Origin: Massilia violaceinigra
GTDB lineage: Bacteria > Pseudomonadota > Gammaproteobacteria > Burkholderiales > Burkholderiaceae_D
Direction: 5' to 3'
Assembly: GCF_002752675.1 (NCBI RefSeq)
Contig: NZ_CP024608.1
Span: 6,324,001 to 6,388,000 of the forward strand
DNA: 64,000 nt
Shown here: in pieces, positions 1 through 7,908 of the stretch
How the letters are laid out: every line of letters starts with the position of its first letter
How positions within the stretch are numbered: the first letter of the stretch is position 1
Position numbers and translations under genes: made by a program
Notes under the pieces: generated by a model
What the model was told of the DNA's origin: nothing
Seen by the model: the letters and a program-made list of their open reading frames with translations, nothing else
Database searches by the model: none

Positions 1-751
1 AGAAGGCAACACGGCGGTTTTCCACATCGCCGTCTCCGGCAAGGCGGGTCAGTCGCATCCTTCCGCGACCGGAAAACTGCCCGCCGGCAGCGTGTTTTCA
101 TATGTCTGGCCAACCACGCTCGACCCATCGGTGGTCGGCTTCGACAAGGGCGCCGGCATCCTGGCCCTTGCCGTGACCTCGCACCCCGATTTCGACGATA
201 CGCCCCTGTATGACGAAAATGGCGATGGCGACCTGAAAAACGATGGCGACCTCTGGCATTCGCACTGGGTGGTCCTGAAACCGGACGCCGCCTGCGGCAA
301 GGGCGCGCTCAAGGTGGTCGACATTCCCGCCGGGACCACGCCGGCACTGCCGAAAACCTGGCGCGGGCTGCCGCTGCTGATCGATAGCCCGCGTTACAGT
401 CCGGTGTTCAAGGACGCGACGCTGGAAGTGCGGGTGCCGTTCAACGACGCCGGCGTGCTGCCGGACGTCGGTTTCGACGGCGTGACGGCCGCGCTGCGGG
501 TCAACGCCAGCATGCATAGCCCGCTGCTGTGCGTGGCGCACGTGTTCAAGGTCGCCTCGGGTTCGCTGAGCCTGCCCGGAAAGGTCGGCAAGTGGACTCT
601 CCGGCGCGCCCCCCCTCAGGTGGGGTGCGCCGCGTGTCAGGCCCGCTCAGTTGGGCGGCAACACTGTCTGCATCACCGCACCGGCCGTCATGCCGTACAG
701 TTTTCCCTGGCTGTAGACCATGCTGTGGATGTCCACATTGCCCCACCCTAA
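1..751 (+). CDS. 3' end of an unknown protein, start outside window
   Basis: The reading frame is open from base 2, so the gene begins before the window. About 200 residues with normal composition are visible, including an acidic stretch near positions 200-250 (DENGDGDLKNDGD) that resembles a calcium-loop-like segment. I do not recognise the family. The natural-looking protein seems to finish near base 600, but no stop codon follows there. The frame runs through a GC-rich hairpin and 105 bases into the convergent NHL gene before the TAA at 749-751. The tail after about base 600 is rich in Cys, His and Arg and looks like antisense read-through. Either the original stop was lost by a small indel or the protein really has this tail. 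Confidence 0.6.
   Translation, partial: EGNTAVFHIAVSGKAGQSHPSATGKLPAGSVFSYVWPTTLDPSVVGFDKGAGILALAVTSHPDFDDTPLYDENGDGDLKNDGDLWHSHWVVLKPDAACGKGALKVVDIPAGTTPALPKTWRGLPLLIDSPRYSPVFKDATLEVRVPFNDAGVLPDVGFDGVTAALRVNASMHSPLLCVAHVFKVASGSLSLPGKVGKWTLRRAPPQVGCAACQARSVGRQHCLHHRTGRHAVQFSLAVDHAVDVHIAPP
603..631. terminator. GC-rich hairpin between convergent genes
   Basis: Two arms of about 12 bases (GGCGCGCCCCCC and GGTGGGGTGCGCC) can pair with two mismatches around a CTCA loop. The hairpin lies between the partial rightward gene and the stop of the leftward NHL gene at 647. There is no clear T-run, so a bidirectional terminator role is inferred from position only. Confidence 0.4.
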
Positions 752-2845
752 CTGCGGTGTCGACAGCCAGCCATCCGGACTGATCTTGCGCACCTTGCCG
801 TGCCCGCTCATATACAGATCGCCATTCGGCGCGAAGCTCATTTGCACCGGGGAGTAAAAGCCCAGCGCCGTCGAGCGCGCGGGGCCATCTGCACTCCCGT
901 GCCGGCCCGGCACGCCGGCAAAGACCGACAGCACGTCCTGCTTGTCGAGCTTGAGGATGGTCGCACTGACTGTGTCCGCAATGTACAGGTTCCCCGCCGC
1001 GTCCAGCGTCAGGCCGGTCGGATTGAATCCATCCGACGGATCGGTCAGGCCGGTGGCTTTGAGCATGCGCTGGACGTCGACCAGCACGCTGACCTGGCCC
1101 GATGGCGTGATCCTGACCACTTTTTCCGGCATCGAGGCCAGCACGTTGCCCTGCGCATCGATCCGCATTTCCACGATCCGCGGCAGGGCCGGCGTGGGGG
1201 TGATCGCGGTCATTTTCCCGGCCACGATCTTGCCGATCCAGCGCGTGTCGGCCACATACACGGCGCCGGCCGCGTCGAGCGCGACCGCCCTTGGAAAGAC
1301 GAACTGGATCGGATCGAGGCTGGCGCTCCACGATCCGCGCGAACCGGCGAACGTCGTGACGACACCTTCGGGAATAATCTTGCGCACGACCCTGTAATTG
1401 GAATCGGCGAAGTACAGGCTGCCGGCGGCGTCAACCGACAGGCGCGCGGTTTGCAGGAACCTCGCATTCGAGCCCGCGCCGTCGCTGCTACCCATGTAGT
1501 ACGGCGTTGCAGCCGAGGTAGTCACGACGCCCGACCTGGTGATAGTCTGTAACACATCATCGTCGCCCAGGCGTGCGATATTCCCCGCCGGATCGAATGC
1601 CAGCATTCCTGAGAAAGCAAGGCGGGGCCCATTGCCATAGCCCGGTGGTCCGATATTCGAGTCCGCGCCACCGGCCAGCGTACTGACCAGGCCAGCGGGC
1701 GTCATCTTGCGTACCATTCCCACATCCGAGAGAAACAGGTCGCCGACCGCATCGACCTTCATCGACGACAGAGCACCGAACACCGCCGACCTGCCCATGC
1801 CATCGCTCAACTGTTTCGTATCGTCGCCGTCGCCCGCCAGCAGGGTCGCCACGCCGCCCGCGATCGTGTAGACCTTGCTGTAGTCGGCGGCGTACAGCGT
1901 GCCATCTTTTCCCATCGCCACGAGGTGCGGCTGGGTCAGCGGCGCCGCACTGCCGGCCGGGTTGGTCCAGCCGACCGTGGTGACGACGCCGGCCGGGGTC
2001 ACGCGCCGATAACGCGCGCCCTGCTCCAGCACCAGATAGTCGCCGTTGGTCGCGAGCGCCAGTTCGAAAGGCTGGTCGAACAGCGCCGCCGCGCCGGCAC
2101 CGTCGCGTATCTCGACCGCTTTTTTGGCGTAGACGCAGACCCGGCGTGGCGTGCCCGCGATCGTGCTGACCAAGCCCGCCGGCGTGATCTTGCGCAGCGT
2201 ATTGTTACAGGTATCGGCCAGGATCAGGTTACCGACGCCATCGACGATCATGCGCGAGCGGCGGTCGAAATGAAAACTGGCCGCGCCGGCGGCCCCATCC
2301 TGGGCGCCGAACACACTGGCCGAACCGGCCAGGGTGGAGATGGCGCCGGCCGGCGTGATTCTGAGCACGACCTGACGCCCGAGATCCATGATGAAGGTAT
2401 TGCCCGACTTGTCCATCGACATGCCGGACGAGGTGTGCAGCGGCACCGCCGTGCCGGCCAGGATGAGCGGGAAGCAATTGACCCTGATGTTGCTCACGGC
2501 GCCCTTGCCGACCGTACCGGCGCCATCGGTGACGCTGCACGAACGCCCCGCAGGCGCGGTCACGGCAACCGCATACGGCGCACCCTCGCGTCCCCGCTGA
2601 CGAAATTGGAACGTTCCATCGCGGTCCACCACGACGCTGTCGCCACCGTTCGCCAGCGACAGCGGGACGCCCCACTCCAGGCCGGCGACCGTGCCGCCTA
2701 TCTCGTAGCTCTGGACGCTTGTCGGCGGCGCGGGATTGCCGCCCCCACCACCGCCGCCGCAGGCGGCCAGGGCGGCGCACAGTGCCAGCGAGAGCGAATG
2801 GTTCAGGATGACCTGACGGCCCGGTGTAGAAGGTTTGCTTGTCAT
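647..2845 (-). CDS. NHL-repeat (SMP-30-like beta-propeller) lipoprotein
   Basis: This 732-residue protein begins with a lipoprotein signal (ALCAALAAC, followed by a glycine run), so it is probably anchored in the outer membrane or periplasm. After a short N-terminal beta domain (about residues 45-130) come many repeats of the type 'DGxGNLxxADTxNNTLRKITPAG-VSTxAG', the hallmark of NHL beta-propellers. There are roughly nine to ten repeats, enough for one propeller plus extra blades. Such proteins are usually binding scaffolds; no catalytic motif is visible. It is transcribed alone, convergent with the partial gene to its left. The ATG at 2845 is the only start that leaves an intact signal peptide. 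The specific ligand is unknown. Confidence 0.85.
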   Translation of the reverse strand: MTSKPSTPGRQVILNHSLSLALCAALAACGGGGGGGNPAPPTSVQSYEIGGTVAGLEWGVPLSLANGGDSVVVDRDGTFQFRQRGREGAPYAVAVTAPAGRSCSVTDGAGTVGKGAVSNIRVNCFPLILAGTAVPLHTSSGMSMDKSGNTFIMDLGRQVVLRITPAGAISTLAGSASVFGAQDGAAGAASFHFDRRSRMIVDGVGNLILADTCNNTLRKITPAGLVSTIAGTPRRVCVYAKKAVEIRDGAGAAALFDQPFELALATNGDYLVLEQGARYRRVTPAGVVTTVGWTNPAGSAAPLTQPHLVAMGKDGTLYAADYSKVYTIAGGVATLLAGDGDDTKQLSDGMGRSAVFGALSSMKVDAVGDLFLSDVGMVRKMTPAGLVSTLAGGADSNIGPPGYGNGPRLAFSGMLAFDPAGNIARLGDDDVLQTITRSGVVTTSAATPYYMGSSDGAGSNARFLQTARLSVDAAGSLYFADSNYRVVRKIIPEGVVTTFAGSRGSWSASLDPIQFVFPRAVALDAAGAVYVADTRWIGKIVAGKMTAITPTPALPRIVEMRIDAQGNVLASMPEKVVRITPSGQVSVLVDVQRMLKATGLTDPSDGFNPTGLTLDAAGNLYIADTVSATILKLDKQDVLSVFAGVPGRHGSADGPARSTALGFYSPVQMSFAPNGDLYMSGHGKVRKISPDGWLSTPQLGWGNVDIHSMVYSQGKLYGMTAGAVMQTVLPPN

Positions 2846-3101
2846 GGATGGTACGAAGGAAAGTCAGGTTGGTCGGAGAAGCACTCACGCGAGCACGGCG
2901 GGCTGCGGCGCGCGGCGAAGCGCGTCATGCGCAGTGGCGGCGGCGCGCAATGACAGCCGTTTTTTCGGAAGGAAAACGCCCGTGAATATAACAGAACACC
3001 ACTGAATATTTACACAAGGAAAATAATATAGTCACTTTCGGGCAGTACCTGCTCAGTGGCAGCCTGGGTCATTGCTCCTTATTTATTTCACATGCATACG
3101 C

Positions 3102-3129
3102 TTGTCGGCAACAGGATCAGTGTTATAGT
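3102..3129 (+). promoter_or_regulatory. Predicted promoter of the GntR-ABC operon
   Basis: A TTGTCG hexamer (3102-3107) is followed after 16 bases by TATAGT (3124-3129), a plausible sigma-70 promoter about 45 bases upstream of the small uORF. The -10 overlaps the palindromic site at 3120-3141. The preceding stretch 2846-3101 holds no gene that I can support. Confidence 0.5.
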
Positions 3130-3141
3130 TCACTACATCAC
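3120..3141. promoter_or_regulatory. Palindromic operator candidate for the YtrA-type GntR regulator
   Basis: The site has the symmetric form GTG-N3-TAGT-TC-ACTA-N3-CAC, a 22-bp inverted repeat covering the predicted -10. GntR-family regulators of the YtrA subgroup commonly autoregulate their operon through such a palindrome. The link to the downstream regulator is inferred. Confidence 0.5.
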
Positions 3142-3172
3142 CAAATCATCACCTCACCAACAGGGAGGACAC

Positions 3173-3217
3173 ATGTCTCACCAGGCAGCACCACACCACC
3201 GGAAGGGCCCGCCATGA
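3173..3217 (+). CDS. 14-codon leader ORF coupled to the GntR gene
   Basis: An ATG at 3173 follows a strong Shine-Dalgarno (AGGGAGG at 3162-3168). It encodes MSHQAAPHHRKGPP and then a TGA at 3215-3217. That stop overlaps the ATG of the GntR gene as ATGA, the same overlap used by the next two genes of the operon. The GntR gene has only a weaker purine stretch (GGAAGGG, 3201-3207) of its own, inside the uORF, so the uORF may carry ribosomes to it by translational coupling. The peptide contains three His and a basic/proline C-terminus. Whether it is functional is not known. Confidence 0.5.
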   Translation: MSHQAAPHHRKGPP

Positions 3218-3579
3218 CAATCGGCTGGAACGACAACACGCCCATCTACCGCCAGCTCAAGGACAAGGTCATCGGCATGATGCTCGATGGCGCCCTGAAA
3301 GCCGGCGACGCCCTGCCCTCGGTCCGCCAGGTGGCGGCCGAATACCAGCTCAATCCGATCACGGTTTCGCGCGCCTACCAGGAATTGGTGGACGAGAACC
3401 TTGTAGAAAAACGAAGGGGAATTGGCATGTATGTGACTGAAGGCGCGAGCGAAAAACTGCTCGCCAGCGAACGCGAGCGCTTCGTGCGTGAAGAATGGCC
3501 GGCCATGCTCGAACGCATCCGCCGCCTCGGCCTCGACGTCGACCAGCTGCCGCGCGCGCAAGACGGAGGCAAATCATGA
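3214..3579 (+). CDS. GntR family (YtrA subfamily) transcriptional regulator
   Basis: This protein has 121 residues, the short YtrA size: a winged-helix DNA-binding domain (about residues 8-77) and a helical tail of about 40 residues with no ligand-binding domain. Typical motifs are PIYRQLKDKV, LPSVRQVAAEYQLNPITVSRAYQEL and the wing RRGIGMYV. It is the first full gene of an operon with an ABC ATPase (ATGA overlap) and permease, the standard setting for YtrA regulators, which repress their own transporter operon until a signal (often cell-envelope stress) arrives. A 22-bp palindrome over the promoter is the likely operator. Confidence 0.92.
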   Translation: MTIGWNDNTPIYRQLKDKVIGMMLDGALKAGDALPSVRQVAAEYQLNPITVSRAYQELVDENLVEKRRGIGMYVTEGASEKLLASERERFVREEWPAMLERIRRLGLDVDQLPRAQDGGKS

Positions 3580-4445
3580 GCGCCGTGGCGAAGCCCGTCA
3601 TGAGCGCGCGCGGCTTGAGCAAGCGCTACGGCAAGTCGGTGGCGATCGACAACATCAGCTTCGATATCCCGGCCGGCAAGATCGTCGGCCTGATCGGCCC
3701 CAACGGCTCCGGCAAGACTACTACCCTCAAGGCCGCGCTCGGCCTGACCGCCTTCGAGGGCGAACTGTCGGTGCTCGGCTTGGACCCGCGCACCGAGCGC
3801 GATGAACTGATGCAGCAAGTGTGCTTCATCGCCGACGTGGCGATCTTGCCGCGCTGGCTGCGCGTGTCGGAAGCCATCGACTTCGTCGCCGGCGTGCATC
3901 CCCGCTTCGACCGCGCCAAGGCCGAACACTATCTGGCCGCGACCAAGCTCAAGCCGGATATGCAGGTCAAGTCCATGTCCAAGGGCATGATCGTGCAGCT
4001 GCACCTGGCGCTGGTGATGGCCATCGACGCCAAATTGCTGGTGCTCGACGAACCGACCCTGGGCCTGGACATTTTGTACCGCAAGCAGTTCTACCAAAAC
4101 TTGCTGGAAGACTATTTTGACGAGAACAAGACCATCATCATCACCACCCACCAGGTCGAGGAAGTCGAGCACATCCTCACCGACCTGATGTTCATCCGCG
4201 ACGGCAAGATCGTGCTGGCGGCCTCGATGGACGAGGTCGGCGAACGCTTCGTCGAGGTGATGGTCGCGCCCGACAAAGTCATCGCCGCCAATGCCTTGCA
4301 GCCGATCGACCAGCGCACCGTGTTCGGCAAGGCCGTCATGCTGTTCGACGGCGTGGCGCGCGAGCAGCTCGCCGTCCTCGGCGAAACCCGCAACCCCAGC
4401 GTCGCCGACCTGTTCGTCGCGACCATGAAAGGAAGCTACGCATGA
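3576..4445 (+). CDS. ABC transporter ATP-binding protein
   Basis: An ATPase of 289 residues, starting at the ATG that overlaps the GntR stop. Visible motifs are Walker A GPNGSGKTTTL (about residue 43), a weakly conserved signature (SMSKGMIVQ in place of LSGGQ), Walker B LLVLDEPTLGLD and a switch histidine in TTHQVEEVEH. The architecture matches ATPases of YtrBC/EcsA-type exporters that pair with one polytopic permease. The next gene overlaps by ATGA. The substrate cannot be read from the sequence; the YtrA-type regulator suggests export of a toxic or envelope-active compound. Confidence 0.93.
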   Translation: MSAVAKPVMSARGLSKRYGKSVAIDNISFDIPAGKIVGLIGPNGSGKTTTLKAALGLTAFEGELSVLGLDPRTERDELMQQVCFIADVAILPRWLRVSEAIDFVAGVHPRFDRAKAEHYLAATKLKPDMQVKSMSKGMIVQLHLALVMAIDAKLLVLDEPTLGLDILYRKQFYQNLLEDYFDENKTIIITTHQVEEVEHILTDLMFIRDGKIVLAASMDEVGERFVEVMVAPDKVIAANALQPIDQRTVFGKAVMLFDGVAREQLAVLGETRNPSVADLFVATMKGSYA

Positions 4446-5400
4446 ACACACTGACTTGGCTGCTCAAGCGCGAGTACTGGGAGCACAAGGGATCGTTCCT
4501 GCGCGCGCCCGCCATTCTGGCCATCGTGATGGTCGCCGTCACGGTCCTGACGGTCGGCTTCGGCATCGGCTCGTCGGACTCGCCGTTCCGGCGCCTGCTG
4601 ACCGGCACCTTGCAGGGCCAGGCGCTGGTGCCCGGTGCCCTCAAGGGCGTGGCCGACGTCTGGCCATGCTCAGCCTGGTCGGCACCCTGCCGCTGCTGCT
4701 GATGCTGACCGCCACCACGTTCTTCTACTGCCTGGGCGCGCTGTACGACGAGCGGCGCGACCGCAGCATCCTGTTCTGGAAGTCGCTGCCGCTCTCGGAC
4801 ACGCACACGGTGCTGTCGAAAGTGATCACGGTGACCATCGTGGCGCCCCTGATCGTCATCGGCGTGAGCACGGCAACCGCGGTGCTGCTGGTGCTGTTCG
4901 CCGGCGTGATCGCCGCCCTGAACGGTGTGAACGTGTTCGGCGCCCTGCTGACCAACCCGATTATCCTGCTGGCGCCGCTGCGGGCGCTGGGCATGCTGCC
5001 GGTGTACCTGATCTGGGCGCTGCCGACGGTCGGCTGGCTGCTGATGGTGTCGGCCTGGGCCAGGTCCAAGGTGTTTCTGTGGGCGGTGGGCGTGCCGGTG
5101 ATTGCGCTGGTGCTCGTCAAGTGGATCGTGTACGTGCTGGGCGCCGGGCACGCCGCACTAACGCTGATGGAAACGGTAGTGGTGCGCATCCTGTTCGGCC
5201 TGGTGCCCGGCAGCTGGCTGGGCGGTGAGGCGAGCGCCATGGATGGGCGCGGCGGACAGATCACAATCGAACGCGTGAGCAGTCTGCTGTCCGAATCATG
5301 GACCAGCCTGGCGACACCGGGCGTGTGGGTCGGGGCGGTTGCGGGGATGGCGATGATTTACGCGGCGATCCGGCTGCGCCGGTTCCGGGACGAAGGCTGA
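4442..5400 (+). pseudogene. ABC transporter permease, interrupted by a one-base frameshift
   Basis: The gene starts in frame with an ATGA overlap to the ATPase gene (MNTLTWLLKREYWEHKG). After GVADV, near base 4660, the frame changes: downstream LAMLSLVGTLPLLLMLTATTF continues in another frame to the TGA at 5400. Insertion of one C at GACGTC|TGG would restore a continuous protein of about 319 residues with six or so hydrophobic segments, typical of ABC-2 type permeases. As written, the first frame ends at 4702 after 86 residues. It is either a true inactivating mutation or a sequencing error, because the rest of the gene has kept its coding character. Confidence 0.85.
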
Positions 5401-5414
5401 CACCCGGGGCCACT

Positions 5415-5446
5415 GCTGACGTTTCTGCGAGGGCAGAAACGTCAGC
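5415..5446. terminator. Perfect 14-bp hairpin between convergent genes
   Basis: GCTGACGTTTCTGC and its exact complement flank a GAGG loop, between the permease stop (5400) and the yceH stop (5452). The perfect stem and convergent position suggest a bidirectional terminator, although there is no long T-run. Confidence 0.55.
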
Positions 5447-5451
5447 GCCAG

Positions 5452-6132
5452 TTACTCGAACTGCGTCTTGAAGGCGATGAACTGCAGCTTGAGGTCGTCG
5501 ACCTCGGCGCGCAGCGCTGCAACTTCCTGTTCCAGCTGCGCCACCCTGCTGCCCTGGGCCGGCGCGCTGACCACCCCGAACGACGATTCCTGCTGCGACA
5601 GCGCCGCGTCACCGCCCAGGAGCTGGCCATAGCGCGGCTCCTTGGTCCCCGGCGCGAGCGCCAGGCGTGCCACGATCGGCGGGTATTTATCGATCAAAAA
5701 TTGCAGGCACGCCTCGACATCGGCCACCGACTTGAATTCGTGCAGGCGCCCGCTGCGGGTACGTATCTCGCCTGCCGTCTGCAAGCCGCGCAGCATCAGG
5801 ATCGTCAGCACGGCCAGCTTGTCCTGCTCCAGCGACCATTTGATGCGCATGCGGTGCTCGTACTTGGTCACGCGCGCGCCGGCCTGGGTGATGCCGTTGA
5901 CGAACTTGCGCTGCATCAGGCGCTGCAGCACGTCCTGCACCGTTTCGTCGGACAGCTGCATCACCGGATCGCGGCTCGAGAGCTGGTTGCAGCCGTTGGT
6001 GATGGCGTTGAGCGACATCGGATAATTGTCCGGCGTGAGGCCTTCTTTTTCGGCCAGCACCGCCAGCACGCGGATTTCGAACGGGTCCAGCAAGGCAGCG
6101 CCGTCGGCGCCGCCCGTTGTTTCTAGTGTCAT
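5452..6132 (-). CDS. yceH: YceH family protein (UPF0502/DUF480)
   Basis: This 226-residue protein matches the YceH family: two winged-helix-like domains starting with LDPFEIRVLAVLAEKEGLTPDNYPMSLNAITNGCNQ, and a C-terminal coiled coil (about residues 193-225) with alternating Glu/Leu. The family is conserved in proteobacteria; its biochemical function is not established and a DNA-binding role is inferred from fold. The gene begins 10 bases after the cysE-like stop, so the two are probably co-transcribed in the order cysE-yceH. Confidence 0.9.
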   Translation of the reverse strand: MTLETTGGADGAALLDPFEIRVLAVLAEKEGLTPDNYPMSLNAITNGCNQLSSRDPVMQLSDETVQDVLQRLMQRKFVNGITQAGARVTKYEHRMRIKWSLEQDKLAVLTILMLRGLQTAGEIRTRSGRLHEFKSVADVEACLQFLIDKYPPIVARLALAPGTKEPRYGQLLGGDAALSQQESSFGVVSAPAQGSRVAQLEQEVAALRAEVDDLKLQFIAFKTQFE

Positions 6133-6142
6133 GCGTATGTCC

Positions 6143-6883
6143 TTACTCGACCAGTTTATTGAGCTTTACCGAATCCAATTTATCACACTCGGGCGTGCTC
6201 GGGCAGGCGATTCCGGCCGTCTTCATCAGGGCCATCAGCCGGTCGAGCTGTTCGTCCTGGCGCGCCGCGTGATTGATCAGGCCATGCAAGGCCTTCGAGA
6301 GCGGATCGTCGCCGTTCGGGGTAACCCCATAGGCCGAGAACAGATGCGCGCTCGAGCGCGTATCGGCCTCTTTCTGCACGATGTGAGCCGGGTTGCCGAC
6401 CGCCGTGGCGCCGGCCGGCACCGGCTTGATCACCACCGCGTTCGAGCCGACCTTGGCGTACTCGCCCACCGTAAACGAACCGAGCACCTTGGCGCCGGCG
6501 CCGATGATGACGCCGCGTTCCAGCGTCGGATGGCGCTTGGTGCCGCTGTTGAGCGAGGTCCCGCCCAGGGTCACGCCCTGGTAGATGGTGCAGTCGTCGC
6601 CGACGATGGCGGTCTCGCCGATGACCACGCCGAAGCCGTGGTCGATGAAGACGCGGCGGCCGATGGTCGCACCCGGGTGGATCTCGATGCCGGTGAGAAT
6701 GCGCGCCAAATAAGAGATGAAGCGCCCGATCCACTTCAGGTTGCGGGTCCAGCAAGCCTGCGCCCAGCGATGCATCATGATGGCCTGAAAGCCAGGATAA
6801 CAAGTGAGCACTTCCCATCCGTTACGGGCGGCCGGGTCGCGTTCAATGATGCTCTTGATATCTTCGCGCAGGTGTAAAAACAT
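6143..6883 (-). CDS. cysE: Serine O-acetyltransferase
   Basis: This 246-residue enzyme transfers an acetyl group from acetyl-CoA to L-serine to give O-acetylserine, the first step of cysteine synthesis in the cytoplasm. The N-terminus (MFLHLREDIKSIIERDPAAR) and the central hexapeptide-repeat helix (IHPGATIGRRVFIDHGFGVVIGE, TIYQGVTLGG, KRHPTLERGVIIGAGAKVLG) are typical of the short EpsC/CysE class. The active-site His of DHGFG (about residue 100) is present. The gene is followed 10 bases later by yceH. The C-terminal tail (about residues 180-246) is longer than in the shortest members and less conserved. Confidence 0.93.
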   Translation of the reverse strand: MFLHLREDIKSIIERDPAARNGWEVLTCYPGFQAIMMHRWAQACWTRNLKWIGRFISYLARILTGIEIHPGATIGRRVFIDHGFGVVIGETAIVGDDCTIYQGVTLGGTSLNSGTKRHPTLERGVIIGAGAKVLGSFTVGEYAKVGSNAVVIKPVPAGATAVGNPAHIVQKEADTRSSAHLFSAYGVTPNGDDPLSKALHGLINHAARQDEQLDRLMALMKTAGIACPSTPECDKLDSVKLNKLVE

Positions 6884-7161
6884 AAACAGGGACGTGGGGA
6901 CAGTTGCGATACAGGCATGGTAGCGTATCCGACCGTCTCCCGCTTATGTACGGTCAATTTGCCCGATCCGCATAAACATGCTTGCGAGAATCGCGCACGA
7001 TGGAAGTGGACTACATTGCCGCGTATACGGACGTGACGGATGCCGGCAAGTTCACGACGGACAGCAGCAACAAGATGAAAACTTGCAAGTGAGAACATGC
7101 AAGTAAGGAGGAGATGACACGCCGGCAGGATGTTGCGCGCCGTCGTGCCCGGGTAGTAGCT
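6884..7161. other. Intergenic region upstream of cysE
   Basis: This region of 278 bases holds the cysE promoter and the end of the rlmB transcript. A very strong purine stretch (AAGGAGGAG at 7105-7113) sits directly before an ATG, but the frame that follows is only the complement of rlmB. No supported gene. Confidence 0.4.
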
Positions 7162-7905
7162 TTAGCCTTCGCGCGCGATGCGCTGGCGGCGTGCTTCGTA
7201 CAGGCACACGCCCGATGCGACCGAGACGTTCAGACTCTCGACGGAGCCGAACATCGGGATGCCGACGAGCACGTCGCAGGTTTCGCGGGTGAGGCGGCGC
7301 ATGCCCTCGCCTTCCGAACCCATGACGAGCGCGGCCGGGCCACTGAAATCGGCTTCGTACAAGCCCTTGTCCGCGTCGTCGGTGGTGCCGATCAGCAGGA
7401 TGTCGCGCTCTTTGAGCTCGCGCATGGTGCGCGCCAGGTTCGTGACCGTGATGTACGGCACGGTTTCGGCCGCACCGCTGGCGACCTTGGCCGCCGTGGC
7501 ATTCAAGCCGACCGCGCGGTCCTTCGGCACGATGACCGCGTGCGCGCCGACACCGTCGGCCACGCGCAGGCAGGCGCCCAGGTTGTGCGGATCGGTGATG
7601 CCGTCGAGGATCAGCAGCAGCGGCGGACCTTCGATGGCGTCGAGCAGTTCATCCAGGTTGCGCGCCAGCGCCAGCTGGCTGGCAAAGGCAATCACGCCCT
7701 GGTGGCGCCGGGTTCCGACGATCTTGTCGAGGCGGGCCGAATCGACCGGCATGACGCGCACGCCCAATGCCTTGGCATTGGCGACGAGATCGTGCATGCG
7801 GCGATCCTGGCGGGTCGCATCGACAAAAATTTCTTCCACCGACGAGGCCTCGTGACGCAGACGCGAGGTCACCGCGTGGAACCCGAAAATCATTTTATTC
7901 TTCAT
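7162..7905 (-). CDS. rlmB: 23S rRNA (guanosine-2'-O-)-methyltransferase RlmB
   Basis: A SpoU/TrmH-family enzyme of 247 residues that methylates the 2'-OH of G2251 (E. coli numbering) in 23S rRNA using SAM. The N-terminal SpoU substrate-binding domain (about 1-80) is followed by the trefoil-knot methyltransferase. Motif 1 is [25 protein letters not shown] (catalytic Asn/Arg), motif 2 is [10 protein letters not shown], and motif 3 is [22 protein letters not shown]. The gene starts three bases after the rnr stop, so it is the second gene of an rnr-rlmB operon, the common arrangement. Confidence 0.95.
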   Translation of the reverse strand: MKNKMIFGFHAVTSRLRHEASSVEEIFVDATRQDRRMHDLVANAKALGVRVMPVDSARLDKIVGTRRHQGVIAFASQLALARNLDELLDAIEGPPLLLILDGITDPHNLGACLRVADGVGAHAVIVPKDRAVGLNATAAKVASGAAETVPYITVTNLARTMRELKERDILLIGTTDDADKGLYEADFSGPAALVMGSEGEGMRRLTRETCDVLVGIPMFGSVESLNVSVASGVCLYEARRQRIAREG

Positions 7906-7908
7906 GTG

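Noticed and set aside
7000..7092. 30-codon ORF (starts MEVDYIAAYTDV) upstream of cysE
   Set aside because: No RBS, no neighbours and no recognisable feature; too short to support.
7105..7200. Very strong AAGGAGGAG directly followed by ATG, upstream of the rlmB 3' end
   Set aside because: The spacing (none to two bases) is too short, and the frame is the complement of rlmB.
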